From: Cristatella mucedo
Taxonomy: Eukaryota > Bryozoa > Phylactolaemata > Cristatellidae
Assembly (NCBI GenBank): GCA_009760855.2
Contig: WPIO01000028.1
Coordinates: 1,550,001-1,614,000 of the forward strand
DNA: 64,000 nucleotides
Direction: 5' to 3'
In this document: one piece after another, positions 22,776-34,000 of the stretch
Position numbering within the stretch: position 1 is the first letter of the stretch
Layout: each line of letters opens with the position of its first letter
Notes under the pieces: generated by a model
Database searches by the model: none
What the model saw: the letters and a program-made list of their open reading frames with translations, nothing else
What the model was told of the DNA's origin: nothing
Translations under genes and position numbers: made by a program

Positions 22776-23587
22776 AGCAAGCGTGCTGCTGTGTTTGTGG
22801 CAATCAACCTTAGTTAAGGAGCCACTCCACGATGACAATACTGCCAGACTCCTGCAGCAGCAATGATTAGCTACCTTTATCACATATGATTGATCTACAC
22901 TGAAGGCGGCTAGGTTCATCCCCTTAAAACAATTTCTGGCTACGTCTGTGTCAATGCAGTCATACGTGTATTGGCTTGAAGTTTTGAACCTATGTAATTT
23001 CCTTGGTAACTCGGGGAAATCGGAAATTCCGCATTGTTACAGAGGTCTACACATAACAGTAGTGTATACGAAAAAGAAATTCAAATGGCAGGATCACCTC
23101 TCAAGGGGAATATTAATTTTGCATTAGAAAACTTCGAAGTGTTTGCCTGCCCCCAGTAAAACCGCCTAATCTCAGGGTGGTTATCGCAACACTCATAAGG
23201 ACAAAGTGCTGCAGCTCTCTAGTGGAGTAGCAGGAGAATCCGGCATGGGGTTTCAGTGCTGGAAACAAACAAAAAAAATATAGCTCCCGTTAGTGCTGAC
23301 CGACCAGCAGACAGTGCCAAGATAAAGGCGGATAAATAGGCACGTTTAGGCTGCAGTAGCACCAAATATTTTTCAATTTCTTGGTGTTGTCTGCAGAGCA
23401 ACTCAAACTGCACTTTAGTATGATATGCATCCGATGTCACACAATTGGTCCCAAATAACGAAATTCATTAAGTTTTTATTCTATCTTTGTCATTGGGCGG
23501 TATGTTGAATTTCTCAATTGCTTATGCCTCAAAATGATAAAAATAGCCATTATTCGCCATACAGTTTGCCTATTAGTAGTTAGGACA

Positions 23588-23725
23588 CCGAGCTGGTTTG
23601 GTTCAGTGGTTAAGGTGCTCGCCCGACCAAGGGCCGAGGTCGTAGGCTCGAGCCCCGTGGCATTTGTGAAGCCCTGAATAAAGTTCTCTTAGGACGCTAT
23701 TAAAATGAATTATATATATAGCTTA
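23588..23725 (+). mobile_element. SINE-A (tRNA-derived)
   Basis: It starts CCGAGCTGGTTTGGTTCAG, with box A-like TGGTTCAGTGG and box B-like GGCTCGAGCCC, and ends AAGTTCTCTTAGGACGCTAT plus a TA-rich tail. Same family as 10352-10495. The tail resembles the LINE-A 3' end. The intergenic stretch 22776-24411 shows nothing else I recognise. Confidence 0.75.
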
Positions 23726-24411
23726 AATTTACAAATTTTCCAGTATATTACTGATAATGCTATAGCAAAACATCTGGCGTTAAATCCAAACAAAACACAT
23801 ATTTTTCGTATAAAATATATATTTGTGTGCAATCGCGTGTACGGGGAATAGTTGCCAATCTATATTTTTGAGGCATAATCAGTTAGAACATAGCATGTCG
23901 TAACCTGGAATGGGGACACAAATTGGTGGATAATTAATGGAATTGTTAGTGCAAAACGTGGCCTTCCAGGCTAATTTAGAAGATGCTCTTATGCACAAAA
24001 CAGCATCAGCTACCCTTGGATCCAACTGCAGTAAGATGAATCTCTTAGCGTTTGTCGTTGCTGTAGGTTGAGTTAAATGCTTATCGATTCTTAGAGATCA
24101 AACTGCTAAATGATAGTGAGAGAGGGCAGTGACTAGGCATTGTTGACCATTGACAGAGGGACACGAACAATTGATATATCGAACGAGCTTTTATGTTGCT
24201 GATACTGTTGAGTATGTAATAGATAAAAACCTATCGCAAGCTACTACTGCACTAAATGCCTTTATATGACTGCCTTCGTGGCTGAGAGATGATCAGAAAG
24301 TCGTGGTTTCATTGCACTGTCTGTACCATTGCCCTCTGATCTGCCTAGCATGGAAGTGGGCTGATTGAGCCGTTCGATTATCGATGTGCTGTGCTTGTAA
24401 GGATTGACAGA

Positions 24412-24605
24412 AAGGAGGACACCCTCGGATCAGAGCAATCCTGATTGCGAGGCAGCTATCCACACGAATATCAAACTATAGCGACATCGGTACTACAGTG
24501 GCTGCATAACGGGGACTCGCTGTCGCCGCACACCTCAGCTCGCCGTGGGTTCCAGGGAGGGAAATGCCACGAGCCAAATGCTAGAGGGGACCGCGGAATT
24601 CACAA
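24412..24605. repeat. Unclassified dispersed repeat, copy 2
   Basis: Colinear with 19467-19665 over about 190 bp at moderate identity. An ORF of 97 codons follows at 24726-25019 (KIRLGDPVIISHDSRARLRY...), which I cannot assign; it could be a decayed retroelement ORF or chance. From 24606 to 26690 no other feature is evident except a poly-G run near 25543. Confidence 0.5.
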
Positions 24606-26689
24606 GCCATAGCAGCGAGAATGCGCATCTAAAGCCATGCTCATCAGCCCGTGGATCATCGTGACCATCCGTGGTTGACAGCACGGTCGAGGAATACCAG
24701 CTATTATGGCTAATACTTTCCGGAGGTGGAGGCTGAGAGATCTGGACACTGCGTGTCAGATTCCACGTGTCGGTCGACGAAATCAGCGTACCCGACTACC
24801 TTGAATAAGTGGCCATCCGACCTCGCGTCAAAGATCAGGCTTGGCGACCCAGTGATCATATCGCACGACAGCCGAGCTAGGCTACGTTACTTTGCTAGGG
24901 TACGTACACTGGGCCAAGCCAGCAGCAGCCGATACGTTACCAATCGAGAGAGTCTGGTCGTGCTTAGATTACCTTCACCGACAAGCGGGAAGGTGCGGCC
25001 TACCGACATGCAGAGCTGAGCGAGGTGGCCGAAAGAGCTCCGATCAGAAGGTAATTATAAAAAAGGCAGACATAACATTGTCAGCTGGCAAAATATAAAA
25101 ATGTATAAAAAAATTGCTTCTTAGCTGTTTCTTTAGAGAGTTTTTAGTTGAGACTCTTTGCAAAGTTTTTCTTCCGGACTTTTTTAACAGCAAAATATGC
25201 ACTTCTTGTAAACATTTTCTAAATTCTTCCTTTAATTTTCTGCAGCAATCAGTTGTCGAAGAAACCTGAAAATTAGTAGCTGACCTGATGAGAAATTAAA
25301 AAAGCCAAAGGCTATTAATTAAGCGAATAGTGGTGCCCAATTTAATAAAAAGAGCATTGACCTAGGATAATGAAGAACAGCTTGCTGAGAGAAATCCAAG
25401 CGAAAAAACCACGTTTTGTTTAGTAACGGCATTTGAATTTTGTTACTATAGGCTAACTTGCTACAATACTGCTGGCGGGATGTGCTTGTAGTAATTGACA
25501 TGAATTAGAGGCAATCGCTGGAAGTGTGGGAGTCCGGTCAGCGGGGGGGGGGGAGGGGGAAGAGAAAAGGGGCTGAGAGAAAAGAGTAGTGCTCACTCCC
25601 TGCTCATGCTCTGTGCGTAGTTAAAAATACTATTACCGTAGGCCTTCGGCAGACGTTCAGTGCTTCGCGAAATCATAACTACACTTCGCTCTGCAGCAAG
25701 AGACACACTCCACCTCTGTGTGTGTCTTCGTGTCAGCAATGCAACCTCGAATAACAGTTTTTAGCTGACGTGCGAAAGTCTGCCTACGTCTACCAAGCGC
25801 TAGTGAATGAGGAGTGAGATGCATGAATGCAGCACGAGCGGCCCAAACGCATTACGAGTCAGCTGGGAAAACCGATCCCATATTCAGTCAGGCCACTGTC
25901 TCTAGTCCTCGCCGATTACTACTGATGTGCTATTCCCAACTGACTGGGGCTTTCACTATTGAGCAATTCTCTGGTAGTTAATTACCGACTCTTCTGCACA
26001 CCGGTTTTATGTGCGCACATGTCAATGTTTGAATGCAATTGAAATTATTCACAAGCAGCCTTACGTGGGCGAAGTCTTTACTTATTGAGTGATTTTAATT
26101 GGCTTGAATAGTCACTAACATGTAGGCAGCCTTCAAGTATATTTTGAGCCCAAAACTGTGTATAGCGTAACCAAATTCTACCTTCTTGGAAAAGTCCGCA
26201 ATACTTTAATGATTGCTTAGAAGCATCTGCTAAGAACAGAAAGGGAAATATTTTGAAACACGGGGTTGAACTAGAGCGATCTTTGCCATCTAATTGCCAT
26301 TTGCTCTGGATAGCAAAAAAGCAAATCCTCTGACATTTTGTTTTAGGCAATTCACCAAAATTTCATCTGGTCCCTGCTTCAAAGCAATTCTACAGATTCC
26401 TCCACGGGCTTTAGGGCTTCCAAATATTTAATTTGGTTGAAGGAGTCTTCTTTAATTACTCAATTCCCATATATAAAAGACGAATGGCCGTAGGATCTGA
26501 GCTGCCCATTTTTCCACATCTTAGCCGAGCTAGCAATGCTTACACAATTGGTCATAAGCAAAACGTCAACAGATAAATTATAAACCCTGCGTATCCTCTA
26601 GTCACTAGAGAGTGCGTAGGGGTGAAAACGCTTTCACTAGATTCTAGTGCAAGCGTTCCAGCGTTATCTAATCCTTTTTTAAATTGTAA

Positions 26690-27112
26690 TTATTGCTTAC
26701 CCACTTTTCAGAATCCAACTGTTTACCTATACCTTGTAAAAAACCTCAAATCCTTTGGAGACCGTGCATTTAGTTTGTATGCTCTCAAAGCCTGGAACTC
26801 ACTCCCGACATCCCCTGACTTGACTACATTAAAAAACAAATAAAACAAACACTTATTTAGGACTACATTTAATGGGTCCCCGTGATTCTTCCTTCACGTG
26901 CTTATGCGTGCTGACACTGTGCATGCTGCCACTAACCACATTTGCATGCTAACCCTGTGCATGTCACCCCTAACCATGTTATTCATGTTGTTCATCAAGC
27001 ATGATATTACTCACCATTCAATTGCGTTTCCCTTTGCAGCAAATGTAAAGCGCCCAGAAAGAGATTGAGTTCTCTGAGGGCGCTTTATCAAGTGCATTAT
27101 TATTATTATTAT
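26690..27112 (+). mobile_element. LINE-A 3' end with (ATT)n tail
   Basis: The plus strand reads [20 protein letters not shown], then the 3' UTR with the TGCTGACACTGTGCATGC blocks and the terminus GAGGGCGCTTTATCAAGTGC plus ATT repeats. It lies upstream of SAC3D1. From 27113 to 28045 nothing specific is seen; this should include the SAC3D1 promoter. Confidence 0.85.
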
Positions 27113-28045
27113 TATGGCACGATATGCTCAGAAAATCCAGGCATCGACAATGTTGCGTGGTAAATATACCGTACTTGCTCGCACTACTGTTGTGTGCGCC
27201 TGCGGCTTCTGCTGTAATTAGCGGAGCGCCTGAAACTAATGCACATGCCTCACCTGTGGCCAATAGTTAAGCCGTTGAAGCAGCGCAGCGTCAGGTCACT
27301 AATGCAGATTGTATTTCGTGTCGTTTGCTGCGATTGATTGGGCTTCCATATATGTGCCCGCTGTGAGTAATAACGGAGAGTCTCGTTACTGCGCACATGC
27401 GCCCGCTGTGTCTCCGTGGGACTCCCACTAGAACAGCAGCCGCTGAAGACATTGTCACACAACACAACTCACCCAGGTCATACCCAAATCTATGGCGAGC
27501 TTGTTTCAAACTGAAAGGGCAAAACCACACGGCTGGTTTTTAAGATGGACGTTGGACTGCCAAACACAATAAATAGGCTTATCTTGACCGCTAGAATCCT
27601 AACACAGTGTTTGTCTTGCTGCTGATGTATTCGTCTGCAATTCGCATCGGGATCTAAGACAATCTTGAAAGTTACTTTCTGTTATCGTCTTTGCGGCTGA
27701 CGAGACAGCCAACTTTCTATTGTCGTAACAATCGGCTATGGTCGAATAAAGCTCCGCTTCAGAATCGTGACACTGCATGCTGCTAGTAAGCTCTGACAGT
27801 TTATGCGTATCTAGCTACGACGGTAGCCTCCACTTTCGTTAGGAACAGCCCTACATATCCGGACCGGAAAACAGAGCTCTCTAGCGTTCGAGGTTAGGGG
27901 TTACCCCGTCAGCCCTGCCTGGCTCGAGCTTAAGTTTCGTCTTGTAGACGTGCACACGTTGAACGGTGGCGCGAGCCAATGAATTTGTGTTGTCCAGGCG
28001 TGTGGATTGAAGTGATGAATGTATAATACATAGCTTTTGACTATC

Positions 28046-28063
28046 ATGACCCACATTTTTTAA
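28046..28063 (+). promoter_or_regulatory. Five-codon upstream ORF abutting the SAC3D1 start
   Basis: ATG ACC CAC ATT TTT TAA occupies 28046-28063 and the SAC3D1 ATG follows with no gap. The TAA is in frame with the main ORF, so the N-terminus cannot extend upstream without a splice. If this is leader sequence, termination-reinitiation could control translation; that is inference. Confidence 0.4.
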
Positions 28064-31000
28064 ATGGCTAATGCTGCGATGGAGACTACCGTTTATTACC
28101 CGCTCAAGGGAGCCTGCTCTTCCATGTGTCCTGAGGCTGAGATTAAGCTGTAAGTATTACTGTCATTTGCAGTGCTTCTTCGGTTTAAGTATAATTGTAT
28201 TTAGCCATTTTTCATCGTTTTTAAATGCCCGGCGATGCCTTAATGCTTCGTTTTCAGAGATAGTCATCTCGAATGAGCACATGTGGCTAAATACTTATCG
28301 AAGCGGGTCGTCGTTTATCCTCACTTGTTAGTTCAAGTTGTTTGGACTCGATGGTAACTAGCCGTTACTGAGATCTGCGATGGAATTGAAATTGGCGGGC
28401 GTTTTCGTGGAAGAGCAATCATGCGAACCTAATTAAAATTTGATGGGGATGGAAAAGAGAATAGTGTGAAGGCCTAAAATTAAACCTCGGACTTCGCTCG
28501 CCATCCTTTTGGGACCGAATTATATTGAATCGGAGTGCGGCAGTGCATAAGAAATGTGACTATTCTGTCTAATCGGACAAGATGGAGCTGGGCCATGCAT
28601 TTATCTTGCACTTTCGGGTCGAGAAACCGTTTGCTATCTGGGTTTCTACCCTGGGGCTGTGCAACATTTACTGCCCCACTGTCCGCCGCCCGTGGCTAAT
28701 GTCCAAGACGTAATGTTTTGTGCTCCCTGTGATGCATGATACGATCGATATTGTGTACCACTTTCATTGGCCAACTGACTTGCACTTGCTTGACAGTCTT
28801 ACTATGCCTGCATTTAGTAAGCAACAGTGGCTGTTGCTTTCTTGAATTTATGCTTGCCCTCGCGAATGCGTGAGGAGGAGAGGGTTCCTCGAGTATCTGC
28901 TGTACCTCAAACGCATAGTGTTTGTTATGAATGTGCTGTCGCAGCCCATGAACTTAAGTCCTTCGCATTAAATGCAATGCTTTTAATGGGTGCCAGCTCT
29001 TGCATATGCGTGACAGATACCGATGAAGCTAGCGCCTCGAGACACCACTAGCGAGTCGTAGATGATGTGCTGAAGAGGGGCAGCATTCAAGAAAGCCCCA
29101 TACCATAGAAAGCAAATCTTTGTCCTTGGGCATAGGGCTGTACATTCGATGGCCACAGAGCAATAGCCTCAGCCATTGCGTACAAATGACTGATTCGAAG
29201 CCCAAAGTGCAACAAACCTCTGTTCCTGATCAGCCTTAGATTTAATGCAGTGCATTAAGAGCAACTGGGCATTCATAATGGTAGCATTACATTATTACAA
29301 GAAATTACACCCATATCTCTGAATTTCCGTCTGCTTCTCTAGTCCTGCTGTTGCTCCAAGGCTGGGAAATGCTTGTGGTCAATATCGCATTCCCGCAGCT
29401 TCTCCGGGTGAGGCTCCCTTCATTCCTTGAAGGTGTCGAGATTTCAGAGCCTTGTTTGATCGGTACAGTGAAGCATTGCAGAATGTGCTATGTCCTATAA
29501 AAGCCGGACGACGGCACGTTCAGATGGTTTCTCCCCTGCGATTGCAGACTTATTGTGTACACTGATCGATGATATGCAAAACTTACCTCGTGCAACCTTA
29601 ATGTTTACTTCAACCTAGCTAATTAATAAGTCAGCCATAGTGTGCACTTGCATAGCAGCTGCGGCAGTGCCAAAATTCCATTGCACTGACGTCCATTGGA
29701 CTGGCAGCCATGCTAAAATTTATTTCACTTCTGGCACATTTGGACTGTGACTTGAGTCCGGCAGACTGAGACTACCATGCATACTTTGCAGACGAACGGT
29801 CTGTGTGGATGCACCACGGATTCTTACTGCTCTGCTGAGCTTGGCTTACAATATGATGAGGTGCCCAAGGTGTTTGCCCATGCTTCATCCACTGAACATG
29901 TTAAATTTGATGAACTGTCTGCCAGACGTAGATAGTTGCTCCTTCTGCTACCGTTTTGCTGTCTGGCATGGAGCAGTGCATTTGCTGCTGGATTTCAGGT
30001 TGTGCAATGTCCTGCAATGACCGTGTTCACCTCGCTGGTTCCTTGTAGGTACTACTGATCATTTAGCTTTGCCTAGACGTCGTTGCAGTAACTTAGAAAA
30101 CCTAGTGAGACACTCTAAAGCACCGTAATCGTGCCTGATCAGAGATCACTGCTTGTTCCAAAGGTATGCTTTATGTAAATTGTGCAAATTGCCTGGCCAA
30201 ATCCTTCATAGTAAAATTATCAAATATTTATATAGCAGCACCCGAGGAGAACCAAACCTCTTTCTGGGCACTTTAATATGCTAGAAAAGGACCAGTCAAT
30301 TGGATAGTCATTACAAGTACAGTTTTAAAACACTGGGTAATAGAGTACAGAAATGGCTGGGGGCTTCCCTCTGAATGCGGTCAAATCAGGAGGGGATATG
30401 ATAGGTGAGCCGTGACGGCACACTGGGTAAGGTGGTTGCTTTCACGACCTCGGTCCCGAGGTCGTGGGTTCGATTCCTGCCGTGGGCGATTCTGTATCGC
30501 CACTGCAAACAGTGGTGATAGTCATAAAGGCTCTTCTGTTTATACAAAAAGAGACTGTTTAATCAGCTAGGATTTATTATTTATTATTATTTCAGTTGGT
30601 AGTGAGTTCCAGGCTTTGGGAGCATACGAAATAAAGTCATGGTCTCCAACAGTATTGAAATTCTTTAGAGGCTCCACCAAACGACCAGTGTCGGAAGAGT
30701 GGCTGTTGTAGGGGCTGCGTTATTAGGAAGTGACTCGGATAGGACCACAGAACTCATTTCTACAGTTCGTACTCAAAGACATCTACTTTCCTGCTACCGA
30801 CTGTGGCATGTCGCTTCCAGCCGTGCTGAGCTGTTACTTCCTTGCTACTCACTTCCTCGACTGCCCTGCTGACTTATTCATGCTTCTCACTTTCTCGTTG
30901 TTGTGTGAACTGAAGTCTGTTGTTTACCATATGCACACTGAAAGTCGCTTAGATTTTTGAGTGCGCTATAGAAAGCTCTCCTGTGTTGCACCTGCCTGCT

Positions 31001-34000
31001 TAGTCATCATGGCTTTGTGGAATAGCCGATGGAGACACATTACACTGCGTTAGGTAGGCCAGAGCAAGAGAATGGAAGGATCAAAAGGTGAGTGGCAGAA
31101 TCTTGAAGTTGATATCCTGCTTTTTAGGCAGCCTTTTATAGCAGTCTAAATAGACGAGCAATTGAGCCCGATGGCGGTAACCCGAGTTACCGAATTTGTG
31201 CAAGTAGAATCGAAATTAATTATTTATTTTTCGGGTAGCTGTTGTAAAATGATTTAGCGTTTCTAAGTCGAAAACGCTGTTGACCTGATTCAGGAGCAGC
31301 ACTGTCACAATCATGTCGAAGCAATCTGAAGAACTGTGTGTGCAAGAGCTCAATGAAAAGGATGTACACTATGGTTGGCTATAATGACGATATACAAGAT
31401 GTTAGCAATGATATCTTAACAACGCAATGGAACTGGTGTGCAAATTCTTGGAAACATTTCCCGGCTGCTCTGGGCATGCAGATAGGCTGTGGAGCGCCCG
31501 AAGAAGGCACCAGAGGTTGTCTCAAATCAGCCATCAATCTTGAGCTATTTCTCGAAAAATAGGCTCAATTTTCGTGATCGAGCCCTGGATCATTGCCCTG
31601 GATCTGGTCAGCTGCCGCACACTGGTGAAATAAAAATCGTCGTTTTTGAAATCGCTTTCTTTCTGCTGACGAATAGAACTCGACGAGCCCAACATGTTTA
31701 GCATATTTGCATATAATTTGGACTAATATTCAGGTAGTTATCGCAGTCTGCTCACGTCCGTGTTACCATGGTAGCCCGGGTTACCACCATCGGGCTCAAT
31801 TGTCCATTATGGCAGTTGCAACTTTTACCACAGGTAAGCCTAGCTATCGAGTTTTGCTGCAACTGTAAGCATGTTATTGCACATGCTTAAAGACCTACAA
31901 ATGCCCTAGCCCAGGGGTATGGCGCTCGCCTTTAACACCCAGGGTTGTGGGCTCGACTCCTTTGGCATACGTTAAGTTCCTGTTTGGAGGAAAGATCTTC
32001 TAGGATGCTATAAAAATAGAGTGCTGATCTGCTATTTATTTATAAGTATCGAGTTATCTAAGTCTAGTCGGCATGTCATGAATGCATGGACAAGCTTGGC
32101 TGTAGTGTCCTTAAGCCCAAATTTGGCAGTGTTATTTTTGGTGTAAGTAGGCAGACTAAGGAGCTGATGTGGTTATCTAGTGTAAGTTATTTTGCATGAG
32201 TATTCAGAATAATCGATTACAGGCCATTCAGGACATTATACTACTAGTCATAGAACTCGATTGACCATTTAATTGTGTGATTCATGCAGCTCATCGACCA
32301 TATAGGCAGCTCACAAGTGCTAACAGTCGTCGTGCCAAATTTTAATCTATTTATTCGATAAAGAATATTTTGAAGCCGATTGACTAATTTAAAAATACCT
32401 TCCAGTGTTGGTGAGGCTAGCACTGGCATTTAAAAATCAGAAGATTCTTGACAGCATGATAGGATATGTCTGACTTGCAGCTATCGAATGCTCAAGAAAG
32501 CTTTCAATATTTTTCATTCCAGGATCCTATTGCCTCTTTAATTATTATGTTGTTCGGCCATTACCAAAGAGAATGCAGTCATACATTCATCGTAACTGCA
32601 GCTACTTTATAGTGAAAGTTGTTGCTGTCAGACCAAAGGCTCATATTGGCAGGAGTTGGCAGAAAAGTTCATTTTACATTTTGTATTCCCTATTGAATGT
32701 GCCTATATGCGTTTTCAAATTTTTATAATTTTTTAATATTTTATATTAATGTTTTATTCTATACGCATATATATTTTTTGCCTCGAAGATTCAACTCAAT
32801 TCGTGTCATGTTGGCAATTTAGATATGCATGTCAGGACTTAGTGCTTCTCAATCGTAGTGTTTCGACCCTTGGTGAATTAAAGTATAGTGTTGTAATTGT
32901 CCTACTTGCTGTTGTAACAACATGGCTTAGCTGTAGAAGTACTATGCACTATATATTCATTCATCCGGCTAGTTGGTGCCGCTAATAATAATAATAATAC
33001 CTCGTTTGTATAGCACCCCAAGAGAACTTAATCTCTGTCTAGCTGCTTTGCAACTCTGCACTCTTGCAACTGCTGAAAGAATAGGATTAATAGCTCTTTA
33101 AGTTAGCTAAATTTTGCATCAGCTTTATCACACTGTGTTAATACTGTGAAAACGTTTCGATAAGGCGAGCATTGCTGATTTGCAGTGTATATATAACACT
33201 GCATTTGCAGCTTCTTGCTGTTGAGTTATATAGCTCTCATTTGCAGCAGAGAAAAAGAGCGGCTTCTACACCCATTCGAAGTTGTCGCAGGAACTCATAA
33301 GCATCCCGTGTGAGTACGACCGTAGTTTGACTTCCATATTCCTGCATTTTACCTGTCGCTGAGTAGACGTTGATTTTGGCTATTTTGCTGCCATGGTTTT
33401 ATTTTATTTTTCTTAATTTATCTACAGAATGCACAAAGTTTCTAGGCCAGCACTGTATCTCTTTATGGTCACTCTATTCGAAAATATGTGAACCATTGGT
33501 TTAACCCGACTGAGGTTGCTTTTCTTTAAACGTAAAGTGTAATGTTATATTTTTAGTCCGAAAGCTGACAGGAACAAAGTCGTAAAGGAGTTTACCAGAT
33601 CGGCTGCAGGCAAAGGCGTTTGCAAACCAGAGGATGTCAGAAGTCCACCCGTGTTGATTTTGACCGTTGACTATCTGCTAGAAGCGTAAGTGCCTACACT
33701 AATCACTCTGGCTGTTGATAATATCGTGTGGTGCCAGCTTGACCCATGACCCATATCAGTACTATTGGCAGGTCGTCTAAAGTCGTGCCTACTGACTTTT
33801 TGTTTCGTCGTGCAATCATGTGCATTCTGGGACTAGCTTACTGCTCATTTCTGTAGAATAGCTACACGTGCTGATGTCCAATGGGCAGAAGTTTATGGTT
33901 TTATAAGTAATCGGCTTCGTGCAGTTCGCCAGGATCTTGTCATGCAAGACGTCCACGATAGGAATTCTGTATGCATATTGGAGAAGGCAGTTCGCTTCTA

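Noticed and set aside
24726-25019. 97-codon ORF as a gene
   Set aside because: No domain recognised, no splice context, and it follows a dispersed repeat; at most a retroelement remnant.
30440-30485. Possible tRNA gene (box A and box B)
   Set aside because: The sequence recurs as dispersed copies with a common non-tRNA body and tail, and has no acceptor stem: a SINE.
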